A stretch of 64,000 nucleotides of DNA from Ostrinia nubilalis. Its lineage: Eukaryota > Arthropoda > Insecta > Lepidoptera > Crambidae. This document shows positions 1 to 12,500 of this stretch, one piece after another. The position numbers and the translations under genes were made by a program. The notes beneath the pieces are model-generated. The model was given only the letters and a program-made list of their open reading frames with translations, was not told where the DNA came from and did no database searches. The first letter of the stretch is position 1. Each line of letters opens with the position of its first letter. The stretch covers positions 3,906,001 through 3,970,000 of the forward strand of contig NC_087096.1 of the NCBI RefSeq assembly GCF_963855985.1, read 5' to 3'.

Positions 1-892
1 TAGTTGTCGTCTTTTCTTGAAATAATTTGAAAAATCTATAATATGAAGCCCACAGTACGTCGTCCGAGAGAAAGCGGTATCTCGGAAGTAAAAATAACCA
101 GCATTTAACGAAAAATAGAAGAACAGTAGTTTTTGGCACGTATGCTAGGAAATGATAAGCCTGTACCTGACTATCAAGATTTAAACGATGAAACCAAGTA
201 CCATACATGTATTTTGAAGATTCAAATGAAATCTACATTTTAAAAACATGTATGGCTTCCTTCACTGAGCAAAGCAAGTTTATCCAGACTGTGTTTAATT
301 CGTACTATTTGATGTGTGTAATTTTTTTCCCCCTATTTCATATTAGGATTACTGATATATCATTAGCTAAAAAGACTATTGAAAATTAAGATTCTAAGTT
401 GATTTGTTGAATTTATGAATATTTTTCATGATAACTTTGTGAATCATGATTTTATGAAATTTTTGCCAAAAATGCTACATGTTTTCTAAATATTAAAATA
501 ATACGTACTTATTAACAAATAATTTACATAAAAATCGTTTTATTGTATTTGAATATAACCACTATTAATAATTATTTAGCATAAAACCCTAAAAAGATTA
601 TATATTTTTAAATATAAGCACACATAAAATATGTACGGGCCTCTCAGGCCCCCACGTCAGTGTTTACGTGAAATTAAATCCACCTCAGTAGCTAAAGGTT
701 AATATACAAGTAACGAACTTGTTTCCAAAGGCTCAAATATTTGTGGCGTTTCTAAACGCAACCACTTTAATTTTTATTTAAATACCGTGAAGTCCTACGA
801 TTCTGCTACGTCAAGTGGCAAAAATGGGCAACAACTATATTTTGATCTATGGTTACAAACAGATTTTGCTCTATGACAAACACAGTTGACAA
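1..892. other. AT-rich intergenic sequence, no gene seen
   Basis: No open frame with recognisable protein similarity and no clear repeat boundaries are visible in this stretch. It lies far upstream of the gene A start. A short lineage-typical intergenic sequence is the default reading. Confidence 0.5.
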
Positions 893-1077
893 TGAGGGTT
901 TTCGCGATTGAAAAATCCGCCAGATGGCAATAAGTAGACGCGAGGTCCAAATGCTGCGTTATTGGTGGATTTTGACATATCTGTCAATGTCATGTCAAAA
1001 ATAACCAATCATGCAGCATTTGGACCTCGCGTCTACGTATTGCCATCTGGCGGATTTTCCAATCGCGAAAACCCTCA
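893..1077. mobile_element. Palindromic MITE
   Basis: The two halves are inverted copies of each other: the left end begins TGAGGGTTTTCGCGATTG and the right end is its near-perfect reverse complement. The arms are about 70 bp (through the CCAAATGCTGC block), with a short unique centre near 960-1000. There is no coding capacity, so this is a foldback MITE of unidentified superfamily. Confidence 0.8.
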
Positions 1078-1279
1078 TTTAATTCTTCTTCTTTTGTTGA
1101 AGAATCAAATAAAAAAAAAAAATAACTACAAGAATAAGCGAACTTAACGACATATACAAGGTTTCCCAAAAAGTACTGTCAAGCCGAAGCCCAGAGGTAG
1201 AGTATCACTAGGGCTACCCGAATACTCGATTTTTTCAAGTTATTTATAATTTTCAGATGATTTATGATGATGATGAAAA

Positions 1280-1335
1280 TCTTTATCATATTTCAAAAAC
1301 CGGGATAAAATCTATCCTACGTCCTTTCCCGGGAC
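1280..1335 (-). repeat. Short Helitron-like fragment
   Basis: The stretch around AAAACCGGGATAAAA and TTTCCCGGGACTCAA matches the core of the Helitron-like copies at 24620-25097 and 52761-52988. Neither terminal signature is present, so it is a decayed internal fragment. Confidence 0.5.
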
Positions 1336-1717
1336 TCAACCATTATTTATTATTATTTATTTATAAAATATAGGTTATTAGGTACTCAATACACAAATCA
1401 GCCGGCTCCTAGTCTAAAATTCTTATAATCGAAATTAAATGATTTAAACTACAAATAAAAATGATTCAAACGCTACTAGTTTTTAGGTTCAAATTCGACT
1501 GCTCTAGTGGACGCACGGAACGGCAACGTCGCAGTCGACCCACATTATTTGAATTATTTGGCGGGAAAATAGTTTTTGGCTTTTAATTCTGAAACTAAGA
1601 GGCCTAGAGATTTGAAATTGTCTCGTGTGTACTTTAATTATAACGAATTATTTGATCTTTAAAACGCAACTCTAACTTATACGGTTTTAATAATCCACCG
1701 TGTGTTACGTGTCACCA

Positions 1718-1886
1718 GAGCCCCGATTACGGTAACTTTTATAACGTCTACAATCCAGACGCGTTTCTGATTCTGCGATACGATTGGTCAAAACAGCTGA
1801 CGTACGCTGTTGAACGACCAATCGTATCGCAGAATCGAGAAGCGTGTCTGGATTGTTGACGTTAAAAATTACCGTAATCGGGGCTC
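1718..1886. mobile_element. Palindromic MITE
   Basis: Terminal inverted repeats GAGCCCCGATTACGGTAA and its reverse complement bound a 169-bp palindrome. The arms run through a CCAATCGTATCGCAGAAT block that appears in both orientations. It is noncoding. The superfamily is not identifiable from the ends alone. Confidence 0.8.
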
Positions 1887-1896
1887 AGCTTACACA

Positions 1897-2238
1897 TACA
1901 TATCGGTTCGTAGTTCGAAAACGGTTCCAGATAAAGCTTTGAAAGATTTGAAGTCGGGTTTTTTTATTCGACTTTAATTTATGAGATATAAAACATTGAT
2001 GTAGCTTAAATATTTACAAAGATACAGATGTGTAAGCTGGAGACACGGTACTCCAGCTCGCACATAGTTTTTTGATCGTGGTTTTAACAGTATTTGAGCT
2101 AAAGTCTTGAAAATTGGAAAGCCTACTATTTGGATTCGACTGTAATTTTTGAGGTATAATTCATTATCGTAGCATAAATATTTACGAAGATACAGATGTG
2201 TCAGCTGGGGACACGTGTCCTCAGCTTACACACAGAAA
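1897..2238. repeat. Two tandem units of about 171 bp
   Basis: The block AAATATTTACAAAGATACAG followed by GTGTAAGCTGG near 2010 recurs as AAATATTTACGAAGATACAG plus GTGTCAGCTGG about 171 bp later, with similar flanks (CGACTTTAATTT / CGACTGTAATTT). This is an imperfect head-to-tail duplication with no coding content. Confidence 0.65.
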
Positions 2239-2859
2239 ACAACTCATAGTTATGAAGTTCTGATGGCTCTAATTTAATGACTGAGAGGTTTGATGACTCT
2301 AATTAGGCTTTTATTGATGGTATACTTGGAATTGCTCTAGGGCCAATGAGGAAGTTGGAGACATTCAGGTCAATTTTTGACACATGCTGCATCTATCCAT
2401 ATCTGTGAATTCGGTGGTTGAATTAAAAATTATCAGTGAGTGAGATCCGAAACTCTTAAATTTTTTAAAAATAAATCTTAATAAAGTAACTTAATTTGAT
2501 TTTTTTTTTTTAAATGTGTATTTTCTAAAAAAATGTATCAAAATAGCTCATTAATTTAACAACTTCTGCGTTATTCCCTTCTTTTCTGAATGAACCATTC
2601 ATTCTTTCCCGATTAGGAAATTTGTGTTTTAAACTAATGTCGAAAGAGTTCAGTTTTGCTTTGACACTTTATTAAGTTTGGCGAGAAGTTTGAGAAATGT
2701 AGATTTCTTAATTATAGACCTTATTCTCAGGAAACAAGAAACACAATTTAGATGGAGGCTATGTTAGAATGAAAGAGATAAATTTTAATAGTTTGCATCG
2801 CGATCGCACGCACCCTTCCCTGTCAAGTGATGTTTTCCCTTTCTCCCTCCCTCCACTCC

Positions 2860-3042
2860 ATCCCAAACAAATTCATTCATTCATTCTAGTCTCGGACGTT
2901 GTGTAGTGGTGTGGTGTAGTGAAGGTTTTACTATTTTGTGTTTACTTTTTACTTGTTTTGGAGATTTCCTGGTTTTTTATACATTTATGTGAGTGAGACA
3001 GTGCGTAGATTTATAATACATAGGATTTTGCTTCTTTATTGA
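2860..3042 (+). promoter_or_regulatory. Candidate promoter and 5' UTR exon of gene A
   Basis: A GTGTAGTGGTGTGGTGTAG stretch lies near 2900, and a strong donor GTAAGT begins at 3043. A good acceptor (TTGTTTTCAG) at 3528 precedes the first ATG by 22 nt, which implies at least one upstream untranslated exon; this is the best visible candidate. The transcription start is not identifiable from sequence alone. Confidence 0.3.
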
Positions 3043-3239
3043 GTAAGTTTTATATTAATTGAATATGAAGAATGTCTGCGAAAATGCAAATTCTTTTAAA
3101 GTTTTTGGCGCCACAAATTAAATTCACGAACAAGTTTTCGATAAGTAATATAATTATTGTGTGTGACAACTTAGTTTAGGTACCTACCTACAAATGCCTT
3201 TTCTATTTTATCGACAGGCAGGTAGCGGAATTTGAATCA

Positions 3240-3470
3240 ATGTTAGGGTTAGGTAAAACCCACCCTTCGTAACGGTCCGACTCCGATCCGAAGTGGGGTC
3301 CCCTCCCGTGTGTAGGGGATCGGGGAAGTTAGGGTAGACAAAGGGTAGTCACCCCTATTCGGAGGGGAGCTTGGGCCTTGGGCGTTATCGGTGAGGTTGG
3401 GACTGCTAAGTATAACTCCCTGTATCCCGTCCAGTTGGCCGGTCGTCATCCGCGCAAAGTTTTCGTTACA
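3240..3470. repeat. GC-rich insert in the 5' intron, probably retroelement-derived
   Basis: The sequence is abruptly GC-rich compared with its AT-rich surroundings and has no terminal repeats. It reads like noncoding retroelement sequence, but I cannot assign a family. Confidence 0.3.
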
Positions 3471-3550
3471 ACTTTTTGTCGATCTTATTTTGTTTCAAGT
3501 ATCGCTGACGATCCTTTCTTGTTTTCAGATAATTTTATCAGTGTTAAATT

Positions 3551-3569
3551 ATGGAGAACCCCATAGATG
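3551..3569 (+). CDS. Gene A coding exon 1 (start codon)
   Basis: ATG is followed by five more codons and one G before a GTAAGT donor at 3570. It ends in phase 1 and joins in frame to the acceptor at 5145. The exon probably begins at 3529 after TTGTTTTCAG. It is very short, so the start is supported by phase and donor strength rather than by homology. Confidence 0.7.
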
Positions 3570-6500
3570 GTAAGTTAAATAATGTTTTTAAATGCTGTTT
3601 GTACCTACTTGCTTAAATAAGTATTTTTTACCTACGTTATAACATACCTACTAAGTTAACAACTGATACTTGACAAAATCCAAAACTATACATTCCATGT
3701 CAAGTTGTAAAAGTAGGGTAATTGCGCCGGTTTTCCGTCCAGCTCCTGTTTTCGTCCATTTGACCGACTTGCCACAAACAAATACGGAAAATTAGAATAC
3801 AAACCTAACTTTCCGTGCAAGTTTGGACTTGTTACAATCTATAATATCTAAGTAACAGTTCTGCCTGCATGAAAATGTAATTTGACAAGTAATAACTCCA
3901 AAAAAATCTACGGAAGTTGTTGCTGCACACATGTGAATGGAAAACGTCGTCAAGTTAGAAAAAAAACGTGCCGGTAGGGAACTTTGATGGTATGTTTAAT
4001 TACTGTTTTAGCTACTTTACGTAATGTTTTTGGCACGTATGTCTAATTATTAGCATAATAAACACTTTTTTAAGGGTTTATTAAAGTTTTTGTATAGAAA
4101 TCTTAGATAATTAAGTGGACTAATACAAGCATAACAATTTTGCAAGATTTTGGTTTTCGTCCACGTGGACGGAAACCCTGACACCTAGTTAATATTTTTA
4201 ATAATCATTTTACTTCAATGGACCTACAAAATACAATGTTTTTTCTTCCAATATGATCTTTATTGCTATTTTATTAAACATTTTAGTTTACGTCCACTTT
4301 TTAACAGTGATAAACCCATAAAAACCGTTAAAAAGATGTGGACGAAAACAAAAAACAGCTTTAAACGTTGTTGTGTTTTCGTCCATGACGTCATGCGCAA
4401 GCACTGGGGTGGACGAAAACCAAAATTAGCTATTCCTGTAGATTAGTTTTCGTCCATTTGTCCTTCGACCTATTGCAAAATTTTCCTAAATTTAGGTAAG
4501 AAACTTGTTTAAATCTTTTTGATATCATTTGAAAGCTAACAAAATTACCTTTCAAATGGTATACCACAATCCATAGTTACTGTATTGTAGAATTGGTTTT
4601 AAGTTAATAATTCAACTGCACCCTTTTTTCTACACAGTGGTCGAAAACTAGCGTACACTAGGACGAAAACTGATTTTTTTGGACGAAAACTAGTGAAATC
4701 GCCTCTTTTGCATAAAATATTTTTTATAAAAAAACCCGTGATATTTACTTATTGTCATATAATATTAACGTAAAGTAGACTATATAAGGACTAAAATGAC
4801 ATATGATACATATGAGTAAGGGTATTTTAAAATATTCATTTCGCATCACAAAGTTGGCAACTCCGATAATTGGACGAAAACTAGCGCACTTACCCTATAG
4901 TTATTTCTTTGAGAACTTTGTTTTTCATTTTGTTGAAAGACGTGTTCTTCTTATAAATGAACTAAAGTATCCTACTTACAAGCTACTTACTTAAAAAACC
5001 TTAAGACCACTTTTAGCGATATGCTATAAAAGAGCTACATATTATTATACGACCATAAAAAATACTTACCGATAAGAAACTCTTATTAGCAACTAAATAC
5101 ATCGTATTGTCATCGCCATGGACTGAAGCACTCACTCTCTTTCAGAGTCTGACCCCAATTACATGGAGTACGCTCTGAAACGGAGTCTGTTGTCCAGGAA
5201 CAAGTTGGCCATAATCCTGAAAGGGCCTGACGGCGACACCGAATACTGCTGCGTGGAGTGCCCGGTCAAGTACAAGGATATTGAGCAATTACAGCTGCAC
5301 TTGTGTGTGCACACCAAGCAGTATAGGTTCTTATGCAGGATTTGCGGCACTGGGTGGGTAGCATTTAGAATAGAATAGAATAGAACATTTTTATTCAGCA
5401 TTTAACATTTAGGTGCATACATGTCAGAGGTTAACATTATTGAGCCATGCTGAAAAAGCGCCCATTTAGCGAAAATCGTAACATGACACAGGTCGTCAAG
5501 TCACGAAGCTGGTTTTCAGCAGGTACCATTTCAGTTCCCCAGCGTGTATTATTGTTATGATGGTCATTTAATTTTGTTTGTTGAGCACTAAAGATTTGTG
5601 CACATAACTGCAGATTACCACGGTCCGGTTCCTATTGCAGGACCTCAAAATTGTATGGGAATAAAAAAAAACCGGCCAAGTGCGAGTCGGGCTCGCACAC
5701 CGAGGGTTCCGCCGTACAAACGTAGCGGTTTACAATTTATGACGTATTAAATCAAATTACTTACTTGATTCCGTTGCGAGTAGTGGCGAATTTCAAAATA
5801 TGCGGTATGATTATTTTTTATTTATTTATTTTTCCTATATTTGCATTATAGGTACCTACCTCAGCGTTTTGAATTTTTGCGTTGATTTAGAATTTCTCAC
5901 AGTTTAGAGGCAATTAGATTTAAGAAGTGTTTGATATGAATTTCAACTTTAATATCTCTACGCGTTCATGTGAAAAAGGGTAGGTAGTAAGTTTATAATA
6001 TTAAAAAAATATTTTGTCATGTAAGCAAAAATAATATTTTAAATTTTATATAACTTCAAATTTATCATTTTCGCAATTTTTCCTTTATCTGTACTATATA
6101 ACGTTGCTTCGTGCCGAATTTCAAGATTCTGAGTTCACAGGAAGTACCTTGTAGGTTTTGATTCCCTAGCGTGTGACGGAAATTCGTCTAAGGTGTCGGT
6201 ATAAACTGCTGTATCTTTTGATCGCGTTAACTTAGAAGTTTGATTTTTTTACTTCTTAAAGGGACAATAGATCTAGGTATTTGGTATAAATTTCAATTTG
6301 ATACCTTTATTCGTTCGTGAGAAATAAGGTAGTAAGTTTCATTTTATTAAAATATTTTTATTATATTATATAACTAAAAAAATGAAATTTTCGCAATTTT
6401 TCCTATATTTGCATTATATGACAATGCTTTATGCCAAATTTCAAGATTCTGAGTTTACGGGAAGTATCCTGTAGGTTTTGATTCCTTTGCGAGTGTCGAA

Positions 6501-9500
6501 AATTTGTTGAAAATATCGACATAATCGGCTGTATCTTTTGATTGGCTTGGCTTAGAAGTTTGATATTTTCACAGCTTAAAGGGACAATAGACCTGAGTAT
6601 TTCATGTGAATTTCAGCTTGATACGTTCACGCGTTCTTGAGATAAAGGGTCTTGACAGACGGACGGACGGACAACAAAGTGATCCTATAAGGGTTCCGTT
6701 TTTTCCTTATGAGGTACGGAACCCTAAAAATACGCGTGCGTCGCTTGTTTTACAATCAATTTGCCAAAGTTCTAACTCGCTCATTGAATTTTTAATGTTA
6801 CTACACCTCAATACTTTTATTTTAAAATCCTACTAATATTATAAATGCAAAAGTTTGGATGTCTGGATGTTTGTTAAGTACTCTTTCACGCAAAATCTAC
6901 TGAAGAGATTTTGATGAAACTTTACAGTATTATTGTTTGTAACCCAGAATAACATATAGGCTATAATTTACGACGATCTGTTACAAACTAAATTTCATGC
7001 GGATGAAACCGCGCGCAAAAGCTATAGTGTAACATAATAATATACCTACCTACCTACTTTTTAAATTTTAATAACTTTGAACGAAACTTCGAAACTGAAA
7101 CGGCCCTATTTTCGGGGGCGCTTTATAAGATAAGATAAGATAAGATAAGATAATACTTTATTGCCTCGTTTTTACATGCTTTACAAACATAGAAATATAA
7201 ACAAAAAAATTACATTAAAAAACATAAGAGGCAAAAGGATGAGGCTCAGCATATGCGAGGTCAAGCATACCCTACCCCGCGCTGATTTTCAGCCTCCTCC
7301 TTTTCCCTTAGTTGGAAGGTGGGAAACAACCAGTAAAAAGGGGAGGAGGGCAAGATTAAACAGGGGTAATTAAAATACAAAAACAAAAACCCTATAAATA
7401 CAAAGACAATATGTATGTACGGTACTCGTTAGTTTCAGTTGATTGTGTGTGTACATGTGAGACGTGAGTGTTGTGTGTGTTGGTGTATGTTTGTTAGTGT
7501 ATTTGCGTATAAAAGGAATTTAGGTTGGGATGAGTGGAAAAAAAAAAAACTGCCTCAAAGACAAATGTTTCCAGTAGGCGTGCTTCAAGTCTTCCGCGAC
7601 ATTTTGTTTCTGGGACAAAGCCTTTTTGTACATATTTTTAAAATATTGACCGCTAGTTTTTTTTCTCAGGGGTGGAGGAAGGTCGTTCCATATTTTTGTT
7701 GCGGAAAACCTGAAACTTCCCCTGTATCGGGAAGTCCTGTGTTTAGGAACCCTGAGTAGATTTTGCGCCGTAGAACGGAGCAGCCTGAAGGCTTCATTCG
7801 TACGCCAATTTATTTTCTCATACAGGTATTCTGGTTTTTTATTCCATATTATTCTGTGGACGGTACATGCATAATGGAGTTCTCTCCTGCCCTTCATGTT
7901 GAGGATGTTATGTCGGTTCATATATGGAGTAATATACTGCCTTCTTGGAACGTTAAGGCTGAATCTGACACAAGCGTTTTGAACTCGCTGTATTGCTCTT
8001 TCCTGGCTACTACACAGTCTTGGACCATAAACATTACTACAGTAGTTAAAGGGGGAGAGTACCAACAGGTCTGTGAGAAGTATCCGTAATTCTTCTTTAA
8101 TAAAAGGTCTAATTTTATATAGTATCTTTAGTTTGTAAAAGGCATTCCTTATTTTTATATTTATATGTTCTGTAAACTTTTGCTCGCCATCCAGTATTAA
8201 TCCCAGGTTTCTTGCAGCATCAACCCGTTCCAGAGGTACACCGTTTATTTCGACCTTATCTTTGCAGTCAAGTACTGTTTGCATCTGTCTTTTAGTACCT
8301 AGGACCAGCACTTGCGATTTGCTTGCGTTGAGTACTAGTGAGTTCTTTTGTGACCAGTTGTAAATGTTGAGAAGATCTTCATTAATTCGAGCTATAGCAA
8401 CTGCGGCATCACTGCCTTTGAAAGAGTAATATAACTGCGTGTCATCCGCGTAAGGATGGTATTTACAGGTTCTTATATTATCAGGTAGATCTGAGGTGAA
8501 CAAAGAAAAGAGAAAAGGGCTTAATCGTGATCCCTGAGGGACTCCACGCTGTAGCTTCCCAGGTGATGATAGTCTTTCCTCACCGTTATCTGATTCAGTG
8601 ATTACAATCTGTTCTCTCTCGACCAGAAAAGTTTTAAACCACTGGCAAGCATTTCTAGAAAAACCATATAGCTCTAATTTCCTTAGTAGGAGTTCTGGGT
8701 GCAAGCAGTCGAAGGCTCGAGAGTAGTCGAGCAAAACCATAATCGTACTCAGTCCGAGATCGGAAGCTTCTGTTATGTCATCAGTCACATGCAGAAGTGC
8801 TGTTTCCGTGCCATGTCCCTTGCGGAACCCGGACTGGAATTTTGGTATTATATTATTTCCTTCTATAAAGCTCACCACTTGCTTCAAAACTACCTCTTCC
8901 ACGACCTTGGATAGAACCGGTAATATCGAAATTGGCCTCAAGTCTTTCAGATCCTCAATAGAGTTTTTTTTGGGTATGGGTCTTACTAAGGCTCTTTTCC
9001 AATCAGATGGGAATGTGCTTGTTTCAATTGATCTATTAATTATTGCTGTAATAATAGGTAGTGTACACGGTAACGTCGACTTGATCATTTCTATATTTAG
9101 ATCATCATAACCAGTGGCTTTTGTTTTAATTTTGTGTATTATTTTTAGCACTTCTGCCTCAGTTGTTGGTTTCAGCTCAAACAAAGGACCTTGATATCGG
9201 CGGCCCTCCAAGTTCTCCTGATCTGTATCTGCACTACCACAAGAAGGAAGGTTCAAGAAGTGGGCATTAATTTTTTCGGGATTATTTAAATGGCTAGGCA
9301 GTAATTTAGAACACTCGTTACCTGTAAGACCGTGTTTTTTTAAGTGTCTAAATAGAATTTCCGGCTTTTTAGAATTTTTATTTATGAACTGATTAAAGTA
9401 TGCTTTCTTTTCTCGTTTAATGGTTGCCGTTGCGAAGTTTCTAAGGTCGCGATAGTAGTTCTTAGACGATTCTGTTTTATTTTTCAGAGCCTTTTCTAGA

Positions 9501-12500
9501 GCCGCATCCCTCAACTTCATAATAAATTTGACCGTGTCCGTAATCCACGGCTTTGGATTCTCTTTAAGTATTATATTCTTTTTAGGCGCATGCAAATCAA
9601 ATAAGGCTAGTATATAGTGATTGAAAGCACTTACCATTTCGTCCACATTGCCAAGATCTTGAATAGACTCCCATGGGACTACTCGCAGATCCGCTTCGAA
9701 TCGATCCCAGTTTATACTGCTGATCAATCTCCTTTTGCTTACCAACTTCAAAGGTTTTGGTTTTTTGATATTAAAATCTATTAAAACCATTGCATGATCA
9801 CTAGTCCCAGTACTGTGTACTACTTGAGTAGCTTTACATCGTTCTGGAGAATCGGTCATAACTAAATCTAAAATGGTTTCCGTCGACTCTGTTACTCTTG
9901 TGGGCTCTTTAACTAGTTGGGTAAGATTATGCTGACGGCAAAAAGCGAAGAGGTCATTAGCTTGCGAGGAGCTATTGCTAAGGTCAATATTCAGATCTCC
10001 CAAGACACATGTGTAGTCACATCGTGCCATAGCTGTGGTGGATTCACTAAGGGAGTCGAGAGCATCAGCTACTCGAACACTTTCTGGCCTGTAGGCTGTC
10101 CCAATTGCAAGAGAAGCTCCAGGCAACCTGATTTCGAGCCACATCTGTTCAAGCAGTGAGGGTGGGTGCTGTCGCATTTTGCTATGAATATTTTTTTTAA
10201 CATAGAAACCGACACCGCCACCAGACCTACCCTGACGCGCTCTGTGCATAAATGGCAATGCCAGATTTTGTATGGAAGGTGGCGTCTTTTTTTTTTCGCG
10301 CGGCCATCGACCAAACTTTGTTTTTTGATTACAAAATAGTGTAATAAACCAAACTTACTATGGCATGTATACCTCTAAACTCAGTCTGAACTGAGTTACG
10401 AGCATTAGAAGTTTGATGATTTTCATACTAGATTTGCTTTTTCCGCGCAAGTTTTATAAGAAATTGCAACAAAATTTTGCGCTATTTTTTTATTGCGCTG
10501 ATTCTGCTGCATACTGATGTCTGGAGCCTTTAATGGATGGTATTGTTTGTTTTCACATACAATGTCACTATTTTGTTGCAATTTCTTACAAAACTTGCGA
10601 GCAAAAAGAAAATCTAGTATGTAAAATCATCAAACTTCTAATGCTCGTAACTCAGTTCAGACTGAGTTTAGGGGTATACATGTCATAGTAAGTTTGGTTT
10701 ATTACACTATTTTGTTATCAAAAAACAAGGTTTGGTCGATGGCCGCGCGAAAAAAAAAAGACGCCAATTTCCGGCATTGTCTTTTGTAACCCGGTAGTGA
10801 TGGTGCCAGACACTCATCTCCCTCCTTCAGCCAAGTCTCGTTGAGAGCTAGAACATCAGGTTGATGGTTCAAAATAGCCACCATAAAATTATCTTGTCCT
10901 GTATTTAGAGATCTAACATTCCACAACCCAAGTCGCAAACTGTGTTGCTTAGTGTTAGACATTTTCATTCGAATTAAAATGAAGTTTATTGTAAAAATTG
11001 TGTAGTGTGTATATGTGTGTGTTTTGTGTAAGTTTGGTTATGTGTTGTATAGTTTGCTTGAAAGTCAACGTACATACAGTAATATGTGTTTCTGCAGGAG
11101 TACCGTAATCAAATTTCTTTACAAAGTACAGATAAAAAAGCGTTCCAAATGTATACATTGAAAAATAGCATATTTCTAGATCAAACATGAACTTTACCAA
11201 AAACCTTTAACAAATCCGATTCCGAGCGCAATAGATGTCGTGCTTTACCTTGGTCTTGTCTAGTAAATATCTTTCCATCTCTTGTCCAAGTAAATTTAAA
11301 ATTTGCATCTCGCGCCAATGAACGAGACCGTTGAAATAGTGCCCTATTGTGTTTAGTTAGTCGCTCATTAATATAAATAGGTGTCACAGGACTTGGCAGC
11401 TGCAGACCTTCGGTGTTGAGATCACGGCGCACACGGGCCGCATGCAGCAGGGAATCCCGCGTTGCACGGTGTACCAGCCGAACAGCCAAAGGTCGAGGTC
11501 GTGAACTATCAGTCATTAATCTTATTGGTCCAGCTCGTTCTACGCTTACAACGTCTCTCTCATCGAGGCTTACGCCTATTTTCTTCGCGATAGCCAATAC
11601 TAAACCGAGACAATTCTCGTTACCCGTTTCTGGGCAGCCGGCTATCTCGACATCATTTGATAGAAAAGCTTGGTCGCGGATTGATATTTCGGTTTGCAAG
11701 TGAACTATCTTTTCCTCCAGAATGCCTACATCTGGCCTGCCCTCCAACTCCAGTACCTTTCCTTCAAGCTGTTCAATACGTGAGTTTTGTGCTTTGATGG
11801 TGTCTGTTAGAGAAGTGATAGCTTCGCGCAGGCTTTTTGTCTGGCTACAAATTAGTTCGCTCATGTAACGTTTCAGTTCTTCAAGCATTGCGTTGTCACC
11901 GACTGGGGTTTCAGTATTATCTGTATACAGATGATCTTCTGTAGGGTCCGCAGGCAGGCGCGCTGTTTTTGAACGGAAAGTCACATTATTAGCATCACTG
12001 TCTATGTGACCCCTTGTGTTCCCGGAGGGTATCGTGGAAGAAGATGCCTGTTGTTCCTTTTCTGTGTTTCGAATTGGTGTGTTTGTGTTTCCAGTCTTTG
12101 GTTGTTTACTCATACATAGAGGACACTTCCATCTATCCTTGCGTTCCATTAGGTCAAATAGTTTCTGACTGATATTAGCACACTCCAAGTCGTACGTCAA
12201 CCTGCAGCTCATGCACTGTATAACGTTTCTCCTGGGCAACGTGTTCTTGCACCCACCACATATTTTCTGTGCAGTACTCATGATGAATCAGTGAAAATAC
12301 AAAAAGATTGATAGAAGTATTGATCTTATCTCTCTGTACCCACAACGTGAGCAATGGTTCGACGTGTGACTGTGTGGGATTCTGCTGCAGGCGTTTCCTC
12401 CTTGTCAAAGAAAAAAAAAAAATTTTTTTTTTTTTTTTTCTTTCTTCACGTAGGTACTAGTTTGGTTTCCCTTAGGTACTTATTAATTATCACAAAAAAT

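Larger units (their letters stand above)
7133..12410 (-). mobile_element. CR1-like LINE, near full length
   Basis: A non-LTR retrotransposon in gene A intron 2, antisense to the gene. ORF1 (PHD-type finger) and ORF2 (endonuclease plus reverse transcriptase) are present, and the 3' end is a (TTATC)n simple repeat at 7133-7155. PHD-bearing ORF1 and short tandem 3' repeats are features of the CR1 clade. The 5' limit is near 12400, next to an A/T homopolymer run, and is not sharply defined. Confidence 0.8.

Noticed and set aside
4803..4994. Small + strand frame near 4.8-5.0 kb
   Set aside because: It runs out of the right end of the iteron element into intron sequence, with no motif or splice support.
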